A stretch of 64,000 bases of DNA, from the NCBI GenBank assembly GCA_022446905.1, contig JAKVBT010000014.1, forward strand, positions 19,931 through 83,930, in the 5' to 3' direction. Made by a program: the position numbers and the translations under genes. The notes beneath the pieces were generated by a model. That model had not been told where the DNA came from. It was given only the letters and a program-made list of their open reading frames with translations, and ran no database searches. This DNA is from Phycisphaerales bacterium. Lineage in GTDB: Bacteria; Planctomycetota; Phycisphaerae; Phycisphaerales; SM1A02. Every line of letters starts with the position of its first letter. Positions within the stretch are counted from its first letter, which is position 1. Below, piece by piece: positions 56,023-64,000 of this stretch.

Positions 56023-57195
56023 ATGGATGATTCGAACCCACTGGACCAGCAGCCCATCGAAATTCCACCGGAATTGCAGGCCCTGCGCGACCGGCTTGAT
56101 GAAATCGATCATGCCTTTCTCGATCTGCTTGCCCAAAGGCATCAGACAGTGGCAAAGGTCGCTGCCATCAAACGAACCAGCGGCGTGCCAATTCGCGATG
56201 ACCATCGTGAGACCACTTTGCTGGATGATCGTCGGTCCAGAGCCAGTTCCAGCGGGCTCGATCCCGATGTGATTGAAAGCCTCTTCCGACTTGTGCTCTG
56301 GGCCAGCCGCAATCGCCAGGCCAACCTGCTTGCAGCCGTCCCAACGGACTTAAGAGCCTGTCGCATCGCCGTCATCGGGGCTAAAGGGGGCATGGGCAGG
56401 CTATTGGTTGATCTCTTCACGTCATTTGGCCATGAGGTTCTGCAGGTCGACCGCGATACCACACTGACCATCACCGAAGCTGCCACCAATGCAGATGTCA
56501 CCGTTCTGGCGGTCAACATCGAACAGACCGAAACTGTGGCCAAGATCGCAGGCCCACATGTTCGTCCCGATGGACTGCTGACGGATGTCACCAGCACCAA
56601 GCGGCGACCCGTCGAGGCCATGCTCTCTGCCACCGAAGCGAGCGTCATTGGCACCCACCCGCTCTTTGGGCCCTCTGTACATAGTTTGCAGGGCCAGCGC
56701 ATGGCCATCACACCTGGTCGACTCGTCCCAGGAAGCAACTGGCTTCAGTGGCTCTGTCAAATGTACCGCGGGGCTGGGATGATGCTGCTTGAAACCACAC
56801 CGGAGGATCACGACCGAGTCATGTCTGTGGTTCAGGTGCTTACCCACTTTTCCACCGAAGTGCTTGGACGAACCATGCAGAAACTCGGCGTATCGATTGA
56901 CGAGACGCTGGCATTTACCAGCCCGATCTATCACCTTGAACTGCTGATGACTGCTCGCCACTTCGCCCAATCGCCAGATCTCTACGGCGCCATCGAGATG
57001 TCAAATCCCAATACACCACAGGTCGTAGATGCTTTCCGGGCAGCAGCAGAAGAATTCGAGAGTCTGCTGCTTGCAAACGACCAGGATGCCTTCAGCGAGA
57101 CCTTCCAAGAAGTCACGAACTTCTTTGGCCCCTTCGCTGACACGGCGCTCCGAGAATCGACCTATCTCATTGATCGCATGGTTGAACGCAGCTAA
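56023..57195 (+). CDS. tyrA: Bifunctional chorismate mutase/prephenate dehydrogenase (T-protein)
   Basis: 390 residues, close to E. coli TyrA. The N-terminal chorismate mutase is an AroQ helix bundle (LRDRLDEIDHAFLDLLAQR, RDDHRETTLLDDRR; about 15-100). The dehydrogenase follows with NAD loop IGAKGGMG (118-125), THPLFGP (211-217), and VVQVLTHFSTEVLG, with the catalytic His. It makes hydroxyphenylpyruvate from chorismate for tyrosine. Fusion of this type is best known from gammaproteobacteria. It is divergent from gdhA and followed closely by an MtfA-like gene (six bases). Confidence 0.95.
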   Translation: MDDSNPLDQQPIEIPPELQALRDRLDEIDHAFLDLLAQRHQTVAKVAAIKRTSGVPIRDDHRETTLLDDRRSRASSSGLDPDVIESLFRLVLWASRNRQANLLAAVPTDLRACRIAVIGAKGGMGRLLVDLFTSFGHEVLQVDRDTTLTITEAATNADVTVLAVNIEQTETVAKIAGPHVRPDGLLTDVTSTKRRPVEAMLSATEASVIGTHPLFGPSVHSLQGQRMAITPGRLVPGSNWLQWLCQMYRGAGMMLLETTPEDHDRVMSVVQVLTHFSTEVLGRTMQKLGVSIDETLAFTSPIYHLELLMTARHFAQSPDLYGAIEMSNPNTPQVVDAFRAAAEEFESLLLANDQDAFSETFQEVTNFFGPFADTALRESTYLIDRMVERS

Positions 57196-57201
57196 TTCAG
57201 G

Positions 57202-57996
57202 ATGTCGATACTTCGACGACATCATCGCCGCAAACTACTGGATCAACCATTTCCAGATGCATGGCTGCAGATCTTGCATCGCGATGTGCCAATGATACGA
57301 ATGCTCACCGATGCTGAGCAACAACGGATGCGAGAGATCATGATGATCCTCATTGATGAGAAGTACTGGGAAGGCGGCGGAGGACTGAAGGTCACCGAGT
57401 ACATGCGTGTGATCGTGGCTTCACAAGCGGCTATTCCACTTCTGAATCTCGATCTCACAGACTACTACCACAACGTGCGCACCTTTATCTTGTATCCAGG
57501 TGCCTACGTCCAGAACCAAGAACATGTTGGCAGCGATGGGCTCGTCCATAGTGGCACAACCAACCTTGGCGAAGCGTGGTACAACGGGCCGGTCATTCTG
57601 TCTTGGCAAGCAGTCGAACAGGCAGCCCGACAACCCGGCCGCGGTGAAAATGTAGTCTTCCATGAACTGGCCCACGCGGTCGACATGCTCTCTGGAATGA
57701 CCAATGGAACACCGTCACTACGGAGTGCCAACGACTACGAAAAGTGGAATAACATCATGTCCCAGACCTTTGATCAGGTCCGTACTGGCTACAGACACGG
57801 GCAGCGTGATGTGATCAGACCCTACGGGGTGACCAATGTGGCCGAGTTCTTCGCCGTCACCACCGAGCTGTTTTTCGACGCTCCACTGGCACTTCAACAG
57901 GCCCACCCATCGGTTTATACGCAGTACCAGAGCTTCTGGGGCCAGGACCCTGCCGCCCGATGGCCTGCCCCACAAAATCATGGCCCCACTAGCTAG
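57202..57996 (+). CDS. mtfA: MtfA-like zinc peptidase
   Basis: 264 residues, the length of E. coli MtfA. The core is VVFHELAHAVDMLSG with HELAH at 154-158, and NVAEFFAVTTELFF (212-225), whose Glu is the third zinc ligand. PDAWLQILHRDVPM and YPGAYV are other family segments. In E. coli MtfA is an aminopeptidase that binds the repressor Mlc; that partner is not visible here. No signal peptide, so it is cytoplasmic. It lies six bases after tyrA and is probably co-transcribed with it. Confidence 0.92.
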   Translation: MSILRRHHRRKLLDQPFPDAWLQILHRDVPMIRMLTDAEQQRMREIMMILIDEKYWEGGGGLKVTEYMRVIVASQAAIPLLNLDLTDYYHNVRTFILYPGAYVQNQEHVGSDGLVHSGTTNLGEAWYNGPVILSWQAVEQAARQPGRGENVVFHELAHAVDMLSGMTNGTPSLRSANDYEKWNNIMSQTFDQVRTGYRHGQRDVIRPYGVTNVAEFFAVTTELFFDAPLALQQAHPSVYTQYQSFWGQDPAARWPAPQNHGPTS

Positions 57997-58219
57997 GACT
58001 AGGCCAGCCTGGGGCCTTCCTTAGAAACGCCTCACAGAATTGCGTGTTCTATGAGCCAACTGAGCCGAAAAAGACCCTAGGAGGCCCAATTGAAACACTC
58101 TTCAAGAGACCCGTAGAATCCTGCGAACTCCCTCCAAGATCGGTCCGTAGCCGCATCTGAAGAGGTCGAAATCCCGCCTGCAGGGTCGCAGGGGGATTCG
58201 GCCACACACGCTGGAGGTA

Positions 58220-59278
58220 ATGATGACCACTGCACCGCCCTCACCCCGGGCATTTCAGACAAATGGATTGGAGCACGGAACCATGACCACCGAGGCAAGC
58301 GTCGGACAGATTGCCCAACAGGTTCAGGAGGCCAGCGAGCCGTTCCAGCGACTTGTGCGTGAGATGCATGAAGTGGTCGTCGGACAAGACGAACTGCTCC
58401 ATCGCATGCTCGTGGCCATTCTTGCCAATGGACATCTATTGATTGAAGGCGTGCCTGGCCTTGCCAAGACGCTTGCTGTCTCCAGTTTGGCCAAGGGGAT
58501 TGACACACAATTCCACCGCATCCAATTCACACCGGACATGTTGCCAGCCGATGTGATCGGCACCCTGATCTACCGCCCGACGGAGGGCGACTTTGTTGTG
58601 AATCAAGGTCCCATCTTTAGCAACATCGTGCTGGCTGATGAGATCAACCGAGCTCCAGCCAAGGTCCAGAGCGCTTTGCTGGAAGCCATGCAGGAACGCC
58701 AAGTCACCATTGGAAAGGAAACCCACCCACTGCCTGATCCGTTCCTTGTCTTAGCTACACAAAACCCGATCGAACAGGAAGGAACTTACCCACTCCCAGA
58801 AGCACAAGTCGATCGGTTCTTGATGAAAGTTGTTGTGACCTATCCAACCCCGGACCAAGAGTTCGACATCCTCAATCGCATGGCCACAACAGGGGCAGCA
58901 CCCACTGTTTCGGCCGTCATGAAACCAGAGTCAATTCTTGCTGCACGACGAGTGGTCGACAGCATCTATCTTGATGAGAAGGTCGGACGCTACATCGTGG
59001 ACATCGTGGTTGCGACTCGTGAACCTGAGAAGATCTCCCAGAATCTGAACTCGCTGGTTGAGTTTGGCGCATCGCCTCGTGCCACTTTGGCACTGTCGCT
59101 CGCGGCCAAAGCATCTGCCTTCCTCGATGGCCGGGGCTATGTCGTACCACAGGACGTCAAGAACTTGGCTACCGACGTTCTCCGACACCGTGTCGCGACC
59201 ACTTATGAAGCGGAAGCGGAAGAGAAAAACTCTGATGATGTTGTACGAACGATTCTGGACCACGTCCCTGTCCCCTGA
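58220..59278 (+). CDS. MoxR family AAA+ ATPase
   Basis: 352 residues from the ATG at 58220 or 58223 (GGAGG lies just ahead). The MoxR pattern is clear: Walker A GVPGLAKT (77-84), Walker B NIVLADEINRAPAKVQSALLEAM, and LATQNPIEQEGTYPLPEAQVDRF. MoxR ATPases act with VWA and DUF58 proteins as chaperone-like complexes. It is the first gene of the Bat-type operon and lies 223 bases after the MtfA-like gene, so a promoter probably sits in that gap. Confidence 0.95.
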   Translation: MMTTAPPSPRAFQTNGLEHGTMTTEASVGQIAQQVQEASEPFQRLVREMHEVVVGQDELLHRMLVAILANGHLLIEGVPGLAKTLAVSSLAKGIDTQFHRIQFTPDMLPADVIGTLIYRPTEGDFVVNQGPIFSNIVLADEINRAPAKVQSALLEAMQERQVTIGKETHPLPDPFLVLATQNPIEQEGTYPLPEAQVDRFLMKVVVTYPTPDQEFDILNRMATTGAAPTVSAVMKPESILAARRVVDSIYLDEKVGRYIVDIVVATREPEKISQNLNSLVEFGASPRATLALSLAAKASAFLDGRGYVVPQDVKNLATDVLRHRVATTYEAEAEEKNSDDVVRTILDHVPVP

Positions 59279-59296
59279 TCTCGAATACACACACGC

Positions 59297-60178
59297 ATGA
59301 TTCCGATCGAACTGCTCAAGAAGATTCGGCGCATCGAAATCGCCACATCCCGACTGGCCAGTGAACAACTGGCAGGCCAATATCACTCGGCATTCAAGGG
59401 ACATGGCATCGAATTCGAGGAAGTGCGCCTCTACCAACCAGGCGACGATGTTCGTTCGATCGACTGGAATGTCACTGCCCGTGCTGGCGAGCCCCACATC
59501 AAGATCTTTCGCGAGGAGCGGGAACTGACGGTCATGTTGATCGTGGATATGAGCGCTTCTCAGGGATTTGGGACCAACGAGCAAACGAAGCGTGAGCTGA
59601 TCACAGAGGTGTGTGCCACGCTCGCCTTCTCCGCAATTCGAAACAATGACAAGGTTGGCCTCTTAGCATTTTCTGACCAAATTGAGAAGTTTGTCCCGCC
59701 GCGCAAAGGTACGCAGCACGTTCTGCGGGTCATTCGCGAGCTACTTGCTCATCAGCCAGTTGGACGCGGCACCGATATCGCCGCAGCCTTGGAGTTTTTC
59801 CGTCACGTACAGAAGCGACGATGCACGGCCTTCCTCGTTAGCGATTTCCAAGATGACGGTTGGGAGCAGGCCATCCGCGTCGTTCGCCGCAAACACGATC
59901 TGGTAGCAATCGACGTCAACGATCCACATGAAATGGAACTCCCTGACATCGGCCTTGTAGACATGCGCGATGCTGAAACTGGGGCATTGGTCACACTGGA
60001 TACATCGAGCCGCCATGTTCGAGCAGCGTGGGCTGCTGAAATGGCCGCTGCTTCTGACCGACGCATTGGTTGGATGCGCAGGCACAAAATTGACCGTCTT
60101 GAATTAGGAACTGGAGCATCATTCGTTGAAGCAATCCGTGCCTTCTTCCGCCGTCGCGAAGCGAGAATGGAACACTGA
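59297..60178 (+). CDS. DUF58 family protein
   Basis: 293 residues. DUF58 has a VWA-like fold; the pattern is FEEVRLYQPGDDVRSIDWNVTARAGEPHIKIFREERELTV in two parts, then VDMSASQGFG, the MIDAS-like site, and FSDQIEKFVPPRKG. It lies 18 bases after the MoxR gene, and its TGA shares a base with the next ATG (TGATG). MoxR/DUF58 pairs are universal in Bat operons. Soluble, no membrane segment. The role is to link the ATPase with the VWA membrane proteins, as inferred from such operons. Confidence 0.95.
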   Translation: MIPIELLKKIRRIEIATSRLASEQLAGQYHSAFKGHGIEFEEVRLYQPGDDVRSIDWNVTARAGEPHIKIFREERELTVMLIVDMSASQGFGTNEQTKRELITEVCATLAFSAIRNNDKVGLLAFSDQIEKFVPPRKGTQHVLRVIRELLAHQPVGRGTDIAAALEFFRHVQKRRCTAFLVSDFQDDGWEQAIRVVRRKHDLVAIDVNDPHEMELPDIGLVDMRDAETGALVTLDTSSRHVRAAWAAEMAAASDRRIGWMRRHKIDRLELGTGASFVEAIRAFFRRREARMEH

Positions 60179-61173
60179 TGCGCCTATATGCCGCCATCAC
60201 ATTGACTGCACTGAGTTCAGGCTGCGTTCCTATAGATAGCGTGAATGCACCCAGCGAAGTAACGAGTGCATCGACTAAGGGCCCTGTGAACTTGACCGTT
60301 TCGGTTGATCCCGGAGAAGCGCAGGCAGGCCAGCAGATCCGCATTCTGCTGACGGCTCGGACCGAAGCTGGTGTGACACTGGCATCACCACTTCTGAACA
60401 CCCCGCAGCAGTTGGGGCCATTTCACATCCTTGCACAATCTGACATGCGAGAAATCCCGCTTGATGATGGAGGCAGATCTTGGTCTCAGGAATTACTTGT
60501 AGATACTTTTGAGCCGGGACAACATGACATCCCCGCCTTCGATGTGAGCTTTGCAGATACGCGAACTGAACCCCCCACAACAGTACACATCAGTTCTGAA
60601 GCCATCAGCGTACAGATTTCCTCACTTCATGAAGATATTTCGCAAGCTTCGATCAAGGACATTCGGGGCTGGATCATGCTTCCTCGTGATGCATGGTGGC
60701 CCTGGATCGTTGGTGCTGGCGTACTTGGGGGAATCGGTCTCTGGTTCGCCAGTCGTGGGCGCACCGCTCGTCTAGTTCCCCCACCACCTACTGCCGCGGA
60801 ACTGGCCCGAGCATCCCTGGCCGATCTGCGTGTTGCAGGACTGCTGGAACGCGGTGATAGCGATGGATTTTATGTGCGGCTCAGCAACATCGTCCGCAAG
60901 TACATAGAAGGGCGTTTTGGACTCCATGCGCCGCGCAAGACTACCAACGAGTTCCTACATCACGCAGGGGCTGACGCACATCTGAGCGAAACACAACAAC
61001 AACAATTGGGTGCCTTTCTACAAATCTCAGATCTAGTGAAGTTTGCCAAGCATGCGCCACCGGTGGACCAAGGGCACCTCGCCTTGCAGCAGGCAGAGTC
61101 ATTTATTGATGACACGGAAGAAGTCAATGCACTCACTGAGCACCGAAGTGATTTGGAGGCCGCACCATGCTGA
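60178..61173 (+). CDS. Lipoprotein of the Bat operon (DUF4381/BatD-like)
   Basis: 331 residues. The N-terminus ends in LSSGC, a lipobox. A periplasmic beta domain (about 35-160, NLTVSVDPGEAQAGQQIRILL) resembles BatD. A membrane helix at about 178-195 (WWPWIVGAGVLGGIGLWFASR) leads to a cytoplasmic helical part (AELARASLADLRVAGLLERGD, YVRLSNIVRKYIEGRFG) of the DUF4381 type. It overlaps the start of the next gene by seven bases. It probably joins the VWA proteins in the membrane. The split topology is seen; the complex is inference. Confidence 0.85.
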   Translation: MRLYAAITLTALSSGCVPIDSVNAPSEVTSASTKGPVNLTVSVDPGEAQAGQQIRILLTARTEAGVTLASPLLNTPQQLGPFHILAQSDMREIPLDDGGRSWSQELLVDTFEPGQHDIPAFDVSFADTRTEPPTTVHISSEAISVQISSLHEDISQASIKDIRGWIMLPRDAWWPWIVGAGVLGGIGLWFASRGRTARLVPPPPTAAELARASLADLRVAGLLERGDSDGFYVRLSNIVRKYIEGRFGLHAPRKTTNEFLHHAGADAHLSETQQQQLGAFLQISDLVKFAKHAPPVDQGHLALQQAESFIDDTEEVNALTEHRSDLEAAPC

Positions 61174-62258
61174 TGGCCCCTCCCGACATGCTCTGGTGGC
61201 TGCTTGTCTTGGTTCCACTAATCCCCTTGATCTGGTGGCGCACCATGAACCGACGGCGTCGCCTTGCAGTGCCATGGTCAACCCTCACTCCAGCCGAAGG
61301 CACTCGACGGGGACTTACGGCGCGAACGCGGTGGATTCTCCCAAGCCTGCGGACACTAGCAATCATCATGTTGGCAATCTGTCTTGTGGGACCAATCAAG
61401 GGTGATCAGTACACCAGCAAGGCGGTTGAAGGCGTCGCCATTGAACTGGTCATTGACCGATCAGGATCCATGCGGGCCATGGATATGGAGATTGGCGGAC
61501 GACAGTTTGAACGGCTTGATGTGGTCAAATCAGTCGCCGCGGATTTTGTGCTCGGCGAGGCAGCACTGCCCGGTCGCGAACACGACCTCATCGGCCTGAT
61601 CACTTTCGGCACTTTCGCTGATTCCATTTGTCCAATGACACTGGACTACCGCACGCTGACTGAAGCGCTTGAGCAAGTCACACCGGCCAGCGGTGAAGAA
61701 GGCGCGAATACATCCATCGGCGATGCTGTTGCATTGGCGACGAGCCGGCTAGCAGATCTTGAAGATCGCCATGATCTTGACACCGATGACATTCGCAGCA
61801 AAGTCATTGTTCTTTTGACCGACGGTGAAGATACCTCTAGCGAGATACACCCACTGGAAGCGGCTGAGATTGCAGAAGCACTTGGTGTGCGCATCTACAC
61901 CATCGGCGTTGGTCGCAATGGCATCGTGCCCATCGCGGTCGAAGACCGACGAGGCCGTACGCATGTGGAACACCGACGCAGCCACCTTGACGAAACGGTT
62001 CTTCGCGAGATGGCCAACATGACAGGTGGGGCTTTCTTCCGCGCCCAAGACACCCAATCACTCAGTCGAATTTACGCGGCGATTGACGAGCTAGAGCGTG
62101 CCGAGATCTCTGAGGAACAGTTTTACCGCTTTACCGACCTGGCCGTCGCTGGCGTCACACTGGGCACCTGGAAGATTCCAGCCCTTCTCATACTTCCTCT
62201 CATCCTCTTGTTGATTGAAACCGTATTGGCAACGACCCGCTACCGGACCATCCCCTGA
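61167..62258 (+). CDS. batA: BatA-like VWA domain membrane protein
   Basis: 363 residues. Two N-terminal helices (MLWWLLVLVPLIPLIWW and RTLAIIMLAICLVG) precede a VWA domain with the MIDAS motif D97-R-S99-G-S101 and LTDGEDTSS later. A third helix (IPALLILPLILLLIETVL) ends the protein. This is the BatA layout. Start 61167 overlaps the upstream stop by seven bases; the ATG at 61173 shares one base and is an alternative. Metal-dependent ligand binding outside the membrane is expected. In Bacteroides, Bat proteins are linked to aerotolerance. Confidence 0.93.
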   Translation: MLMAPPDMLWWLLVLVPLIPLIWWRTMNRRRRLAVPWSTLTPAEGTRRGLTARTRWILPSLRTLAIIMLAICLVGPIKGDQYTSKAVEGVAIELVIDRSGSMRAMDMEIGGRQFERLDVVKSVAADFVLGEAALPGREHDLIGLITFGTFADSICPMTLDYRTLTEALEQVTPASGEEGANTSIGDAVALATSRLADLEDRHDLDTDDIRSKVIVLLTDGEDTSSEIHPLEAAEIAEALGVRIYTIGVGRNGIVPIAVEDRRGRTHVEHRRSHLDETVLREMANMTGGAFFRAQDTQSLSRIYAAIDELERAEISEEQFYRFTDLAVAGVTLGTWKIPALLILPLILLLIETVLATTRYRTIP

Positions 62259-62268
62259 CGGAGAAATC

Positions 62269-63348
62269 GTGGATCTTCACTTCGACCAACTTGATGCACT
62301 GAACTGGCTCTGGGCTGTGGCCGCAGCAGCATTGCTGTTTGTCTATGCAGCAGGCGCACGCAAACGAGCGATGGCACGATTGGCGACTACTAATTTACGA
62401 GGTCGGTTTGCTAAAGCAATTGGGCCAACCCGGCGCCGTATGCGAAGTGTGCTCATTGTGGGCGCAATGCTGGCGATTGTGGCAGCATTGCTTGATCCAC
62501 GTCTTGGCCTACGCTTTCATCAAGTCGCCCAACGTAATATTGACGTCATCTTTGCACTGGACGCATCACAATCTATGCTCGCAGAAGATCTCCGACCAAA
62601 TCGCCTAGAACGTGGCAAGCAGTACATTGAGGAAGTCGTTGAACGCGCTGCTGGGGATCGCTTTGGCCTGGTCGTTTTTGGTGGAGTGCCATCTATCAAA
62701 GTCCCACTCACCCGTGACGCTCGTGCACTGCACCTCGGACTTGATGAAGTGACCGTTCAGCGTGGGCGGCGTGGTGGATCTATGCTCGGAGACGCAATTC
62801 GCGTTGCCCAGCGGGCACTAGAATCGGGCGATGAAGGATTCAAAGCCATTGTGCTTCTGAGTGATGGCGAAGACATGGATTCGTATCCCTCTGAAGCCGC
62901 GGCGGCCGCCGCCAAGAATGGCATCTCCATCTGGACAGTCGGTCTTGGCAACGCCGCAGAAGGTGCTCGTATTCCTATCGAAGTTGATGGTGAGCGACTG
63001 TTCCTCACACACGAAGGCCAGGAAGTCTGGTCAAAGATGCAACCTTCCATTCTGCAGCAAATCGCAGATGCTGCGGGGGGAAGATTCATTCCCGCAGGCA
63101 CTGCTAACCTTGATCTCGCCGCCATCTATGAAGATGTGATTGCCCCAGCCTCGGGCCGACGCATCGAAGCCTCTCGGACAGAAGAGGGAATTCCACGCTA
63201 TCGGTGGCTGGTTGGACTGGCCATTGCGCTCTTGGCCATTGAGTCCAGTCTTGGCCTTCGCAAACCACGTTCCGGACAAGCCATTGCATGGACTGCCACG
63301 GGAACGTCTGCGAGTATTCAGACATCACCGCGAAGGAAGGCCGCCTGA
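62269..63348 (+). CDS. batB: BatB-like VWA domain membrane protein
   Basis: 359 residues from a GTG at 62269 with GGAG six bases ahead; an upstream ATG at 62215 overlaps batA and is less likely. Helices at about 13-28 and 58-74 precede the VWA domain, with MIDAS D98-A-S100-Q-S102, PLTRDARALHLGLDE, and LLSDGEDMDSYPSEAA. A last helix (WLVGLAIALLAIESSLGL) follows. This is the BatB layout. The stop and the next start share one base (TGATG). It would act with BatA, the DUF58 protein and the TPR protein that follows. Confidence 0.93.
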   Translation: MDLHFDQLDALNWLWAVAAAALLFVYAAGARKRAMARLATTNLRGRFAKAIGPTRRRMRSVLIVGAMLAIVAALLDPRLGLRFHQVAQRNIDVIFALDASQSMLAEDLRPNRLERGKQYIEEVVERAAGDRFGLVVFGGVPSIKVPLTRDARALHLGLDEVTVQRGRRGGSMLGDAIRVAQRALESGDEGFKAIVLLSDGEDMDSYPSEAAAAAAKNGISIWTVGLGNAAEGARIPIEVDGERLFLTHEGQEVWSKMQPSILQQIADAAGGRFIPAGTANLDLAAIYEDVIAPASGRRIEASRTEEGIPRYRWLVGLAIALLAIESSLGLRKPRSGQAIAWTATGTSASIQTSPRRKAA

Positions 63349-64000
63349 TGATCGTCACGCTCTTGAGCATGTTGCTGGCAACGGTTGCACCAACAGCAGT
63401 TCAACCTGCCCCACTTCCACAGTGGTCAAGTCCAAGTGCTGCCATGGCTGCCGGTCGTGATGCCTTTGAATCCGGACAATGGGCCCAAGCAGCCCAGGCC
63501 CTCGCTCAGGCAAATGCACTACTGAAACAGCCAGACCCACTGGTGTCTTACGATCAAGGGGTAGCCGCATATCGCGCTGGCGACCTTCATGCCGCTGGTG
63601 CTGCGTTCAAGCATGCCATGAACAGCAGTGACCCTGAAGTGGCCTCTGCGGCAGCGTACAACCTTGGCAATACGGCTTGGCGGATGGCTGATCAAGCAAC
63701 CGATACCTCAGAAGGCGGACGCACTCCCAATTTGGACGCCGCGAAACAACATCTTGAAGAAGCACTTGCACATTATCGATCCGCGATTGCGCGCGACCCT
63801 CAAGATCTGGATGCGCAGGCCAATGGTGAACTGACATGGCGTCGCATTCGGGAAGTTGAACAGCAGCAACAGCAAAACCAAGAACAAGAGCAGAACCAGG
63901 ATCAACAGCAACAGTCCCAAGATCAGCAGCAGAACCAGGATCAACAGCAACAGTCCCAAGACCAGCAGCAGAACCAGGATCAACAGCAACAGTCCCAAGA
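63348..64000 (+). CDS. TPR/Gln-rich Bat-operon protein (partial, 3' end outside window)
   Basis: 217 codons to the window edge. Signal peptide TLLSMLLATVAPTAVQ, then two or three tetratricopeptide-like motifs (AFESGQWAQAAQALAQANAL, YDQGVAAYRAGDLHAAGAAF, AAYNLGNTAWRMA, about 30-165). From residue 176 it turns into Gln/Asn/Asp-rich repeats that reach the edge. The BatC/BatE proteins at this operon position are TPR proteins, usually with a variable charged or Gln-rich tail. AAGGAAGG lies seven to ten bases ahead of the ATG, so the start is sure. The gene is coupled to batB by TGATG. Confidence 0.85.
   Translation, partial: MIVTLLSMLLATVAPTAVQPAPLPQWSSPSAAMAAGRDAFESGQWAQAAQALAQANALLKQPDPLVSYDQGVAAYRAGDLHAAGAAFKHAMNSSDPEVASAAAYNLGNTAWRMADQATDTSEGGRTPNLDAAKQHLEEALAHYRSAIARDPQDLDAQANGELTWRRIREVEQQQQQNQEQEQNQDQQQQSQDQQQNQDQQQQSQDQQQNQDQQQQSQ
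63891..64000 (+). repeat. 39-base tandem repeat encoding Gln-rich units
   Basis: Three copies of a 39-base unit, starting at 63891, 63930 and 63969; the third is cut by the edge. They encode Q-N-Q-D-Q-Q-Q-Q-S-Q-D-Q-Q. Copy 2 differs from copy 1 by one silent T to C change. The near-identity at base level suggests recent expansion and possibly length variation. Confidence 0.9.

Noticed and set aside
55900..56205. N-terminal extension of glutamate dehydrogenase
   Set aside because: About 100 extra residues that do not match the family and overlap the divergent tyrA start; the ATG at 55899 has a ribosome-binding sequence and gives the usual length.
63708..63998. Minus-strand Leu-rich frame that looks like a membrane protein
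   Set aside because: It is the complement of the Gln-rich 39-base repeats (CAG/CAA read as CTG/TTG gives Leu). The plus strand has a supported gene.
63891..64000. Repeats considered as a CRISPR array
   Set aside because: The 39-base units are directly adjacent with no unique spacers and stay in frame inside a gene.

Overview
The window looks like a chromosomal segment of a planctomycete of the Phycisphaerae type. The lineage signals are a DUF1549/DUF1553 cytochrome, a PVC-type CxxCH haem protein and a DUF1501 protein side by side, a prepilin-like protein with an FVDGH motif, a PEP-CTERM protein with a PAPGALALFG tail, and five secreted proteins ending in dockerin-like pairs (GDxDxDGxVxxxDLLxLLxxWG). 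The lineage is inferred from gene content, not from a marker gene. I recognised no rRNA, tRNA, CRISPR array, transposase or phage gene.

Layout. 1-5957: a CoA-transferase subunit coupled to a KamA-family radical SAM aminomutase, a ZIP metal transporter, a small four-cysteine protein and katG. 6239-11475: a lipid locus, with an acyl desaturase facing a tightly coupled operon (SDR, COG2907 flavoprotein, DUF1365, Cfa-type methyltransferase, DUF1475-like). 11690-15692: an arylsulfotransferase-like dockerin protein and a Ser/Thr kinase. 15776-18334: a Fur/Zur-type regulator divergent from a pseudopilin, an all3515-like protein (a family known as Zur-repressed) and a zinc-ribbon membrane peptide, with a composite palindrome in the shared promoter and a strong hairpin after the last gene. 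18391-25771: PspC, three secreted proteins, a beta-lactamase-fold hydrolase, a small membrane protein and an RluA-type pseudouridine synthase. 25783-33947: a kinase/phospho-lyase fusion, a secreted HExxH protein, a CDF transporter coupled to a TPR-sulfotransferase, and monomeric isocitrate dehydrogenase. 34109-46842: the planctomycete-specific cytochrome/DUF1501/FGE block, a nuclease, ThuA and an OprB-like porin. 46997-57996: a three-repeat secreted protein, a heterodimeric ABC exporter, DUF3553, GdhA, TyrA and MtfA. 58220-64000: a Bat-type operon (MoxR, DUF58, lipoprotein, two VWA proteins, a TPR/Gln-rich protein) running off the right edge.

Themes. Metal homeostasis recurs: ZIP, CDF, Fur/Zur, a probable Zur operon and two near-identical Fur-box-like palindromes. 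The surface proteome is dominated by dockerin-like and PEP-CTERM tails, although no cohesin or exosortase is in view. The least described unit is the candidate Zur operon at 15776-18334. The repeat protein at 47833 and the lipid operon are the next best targets.
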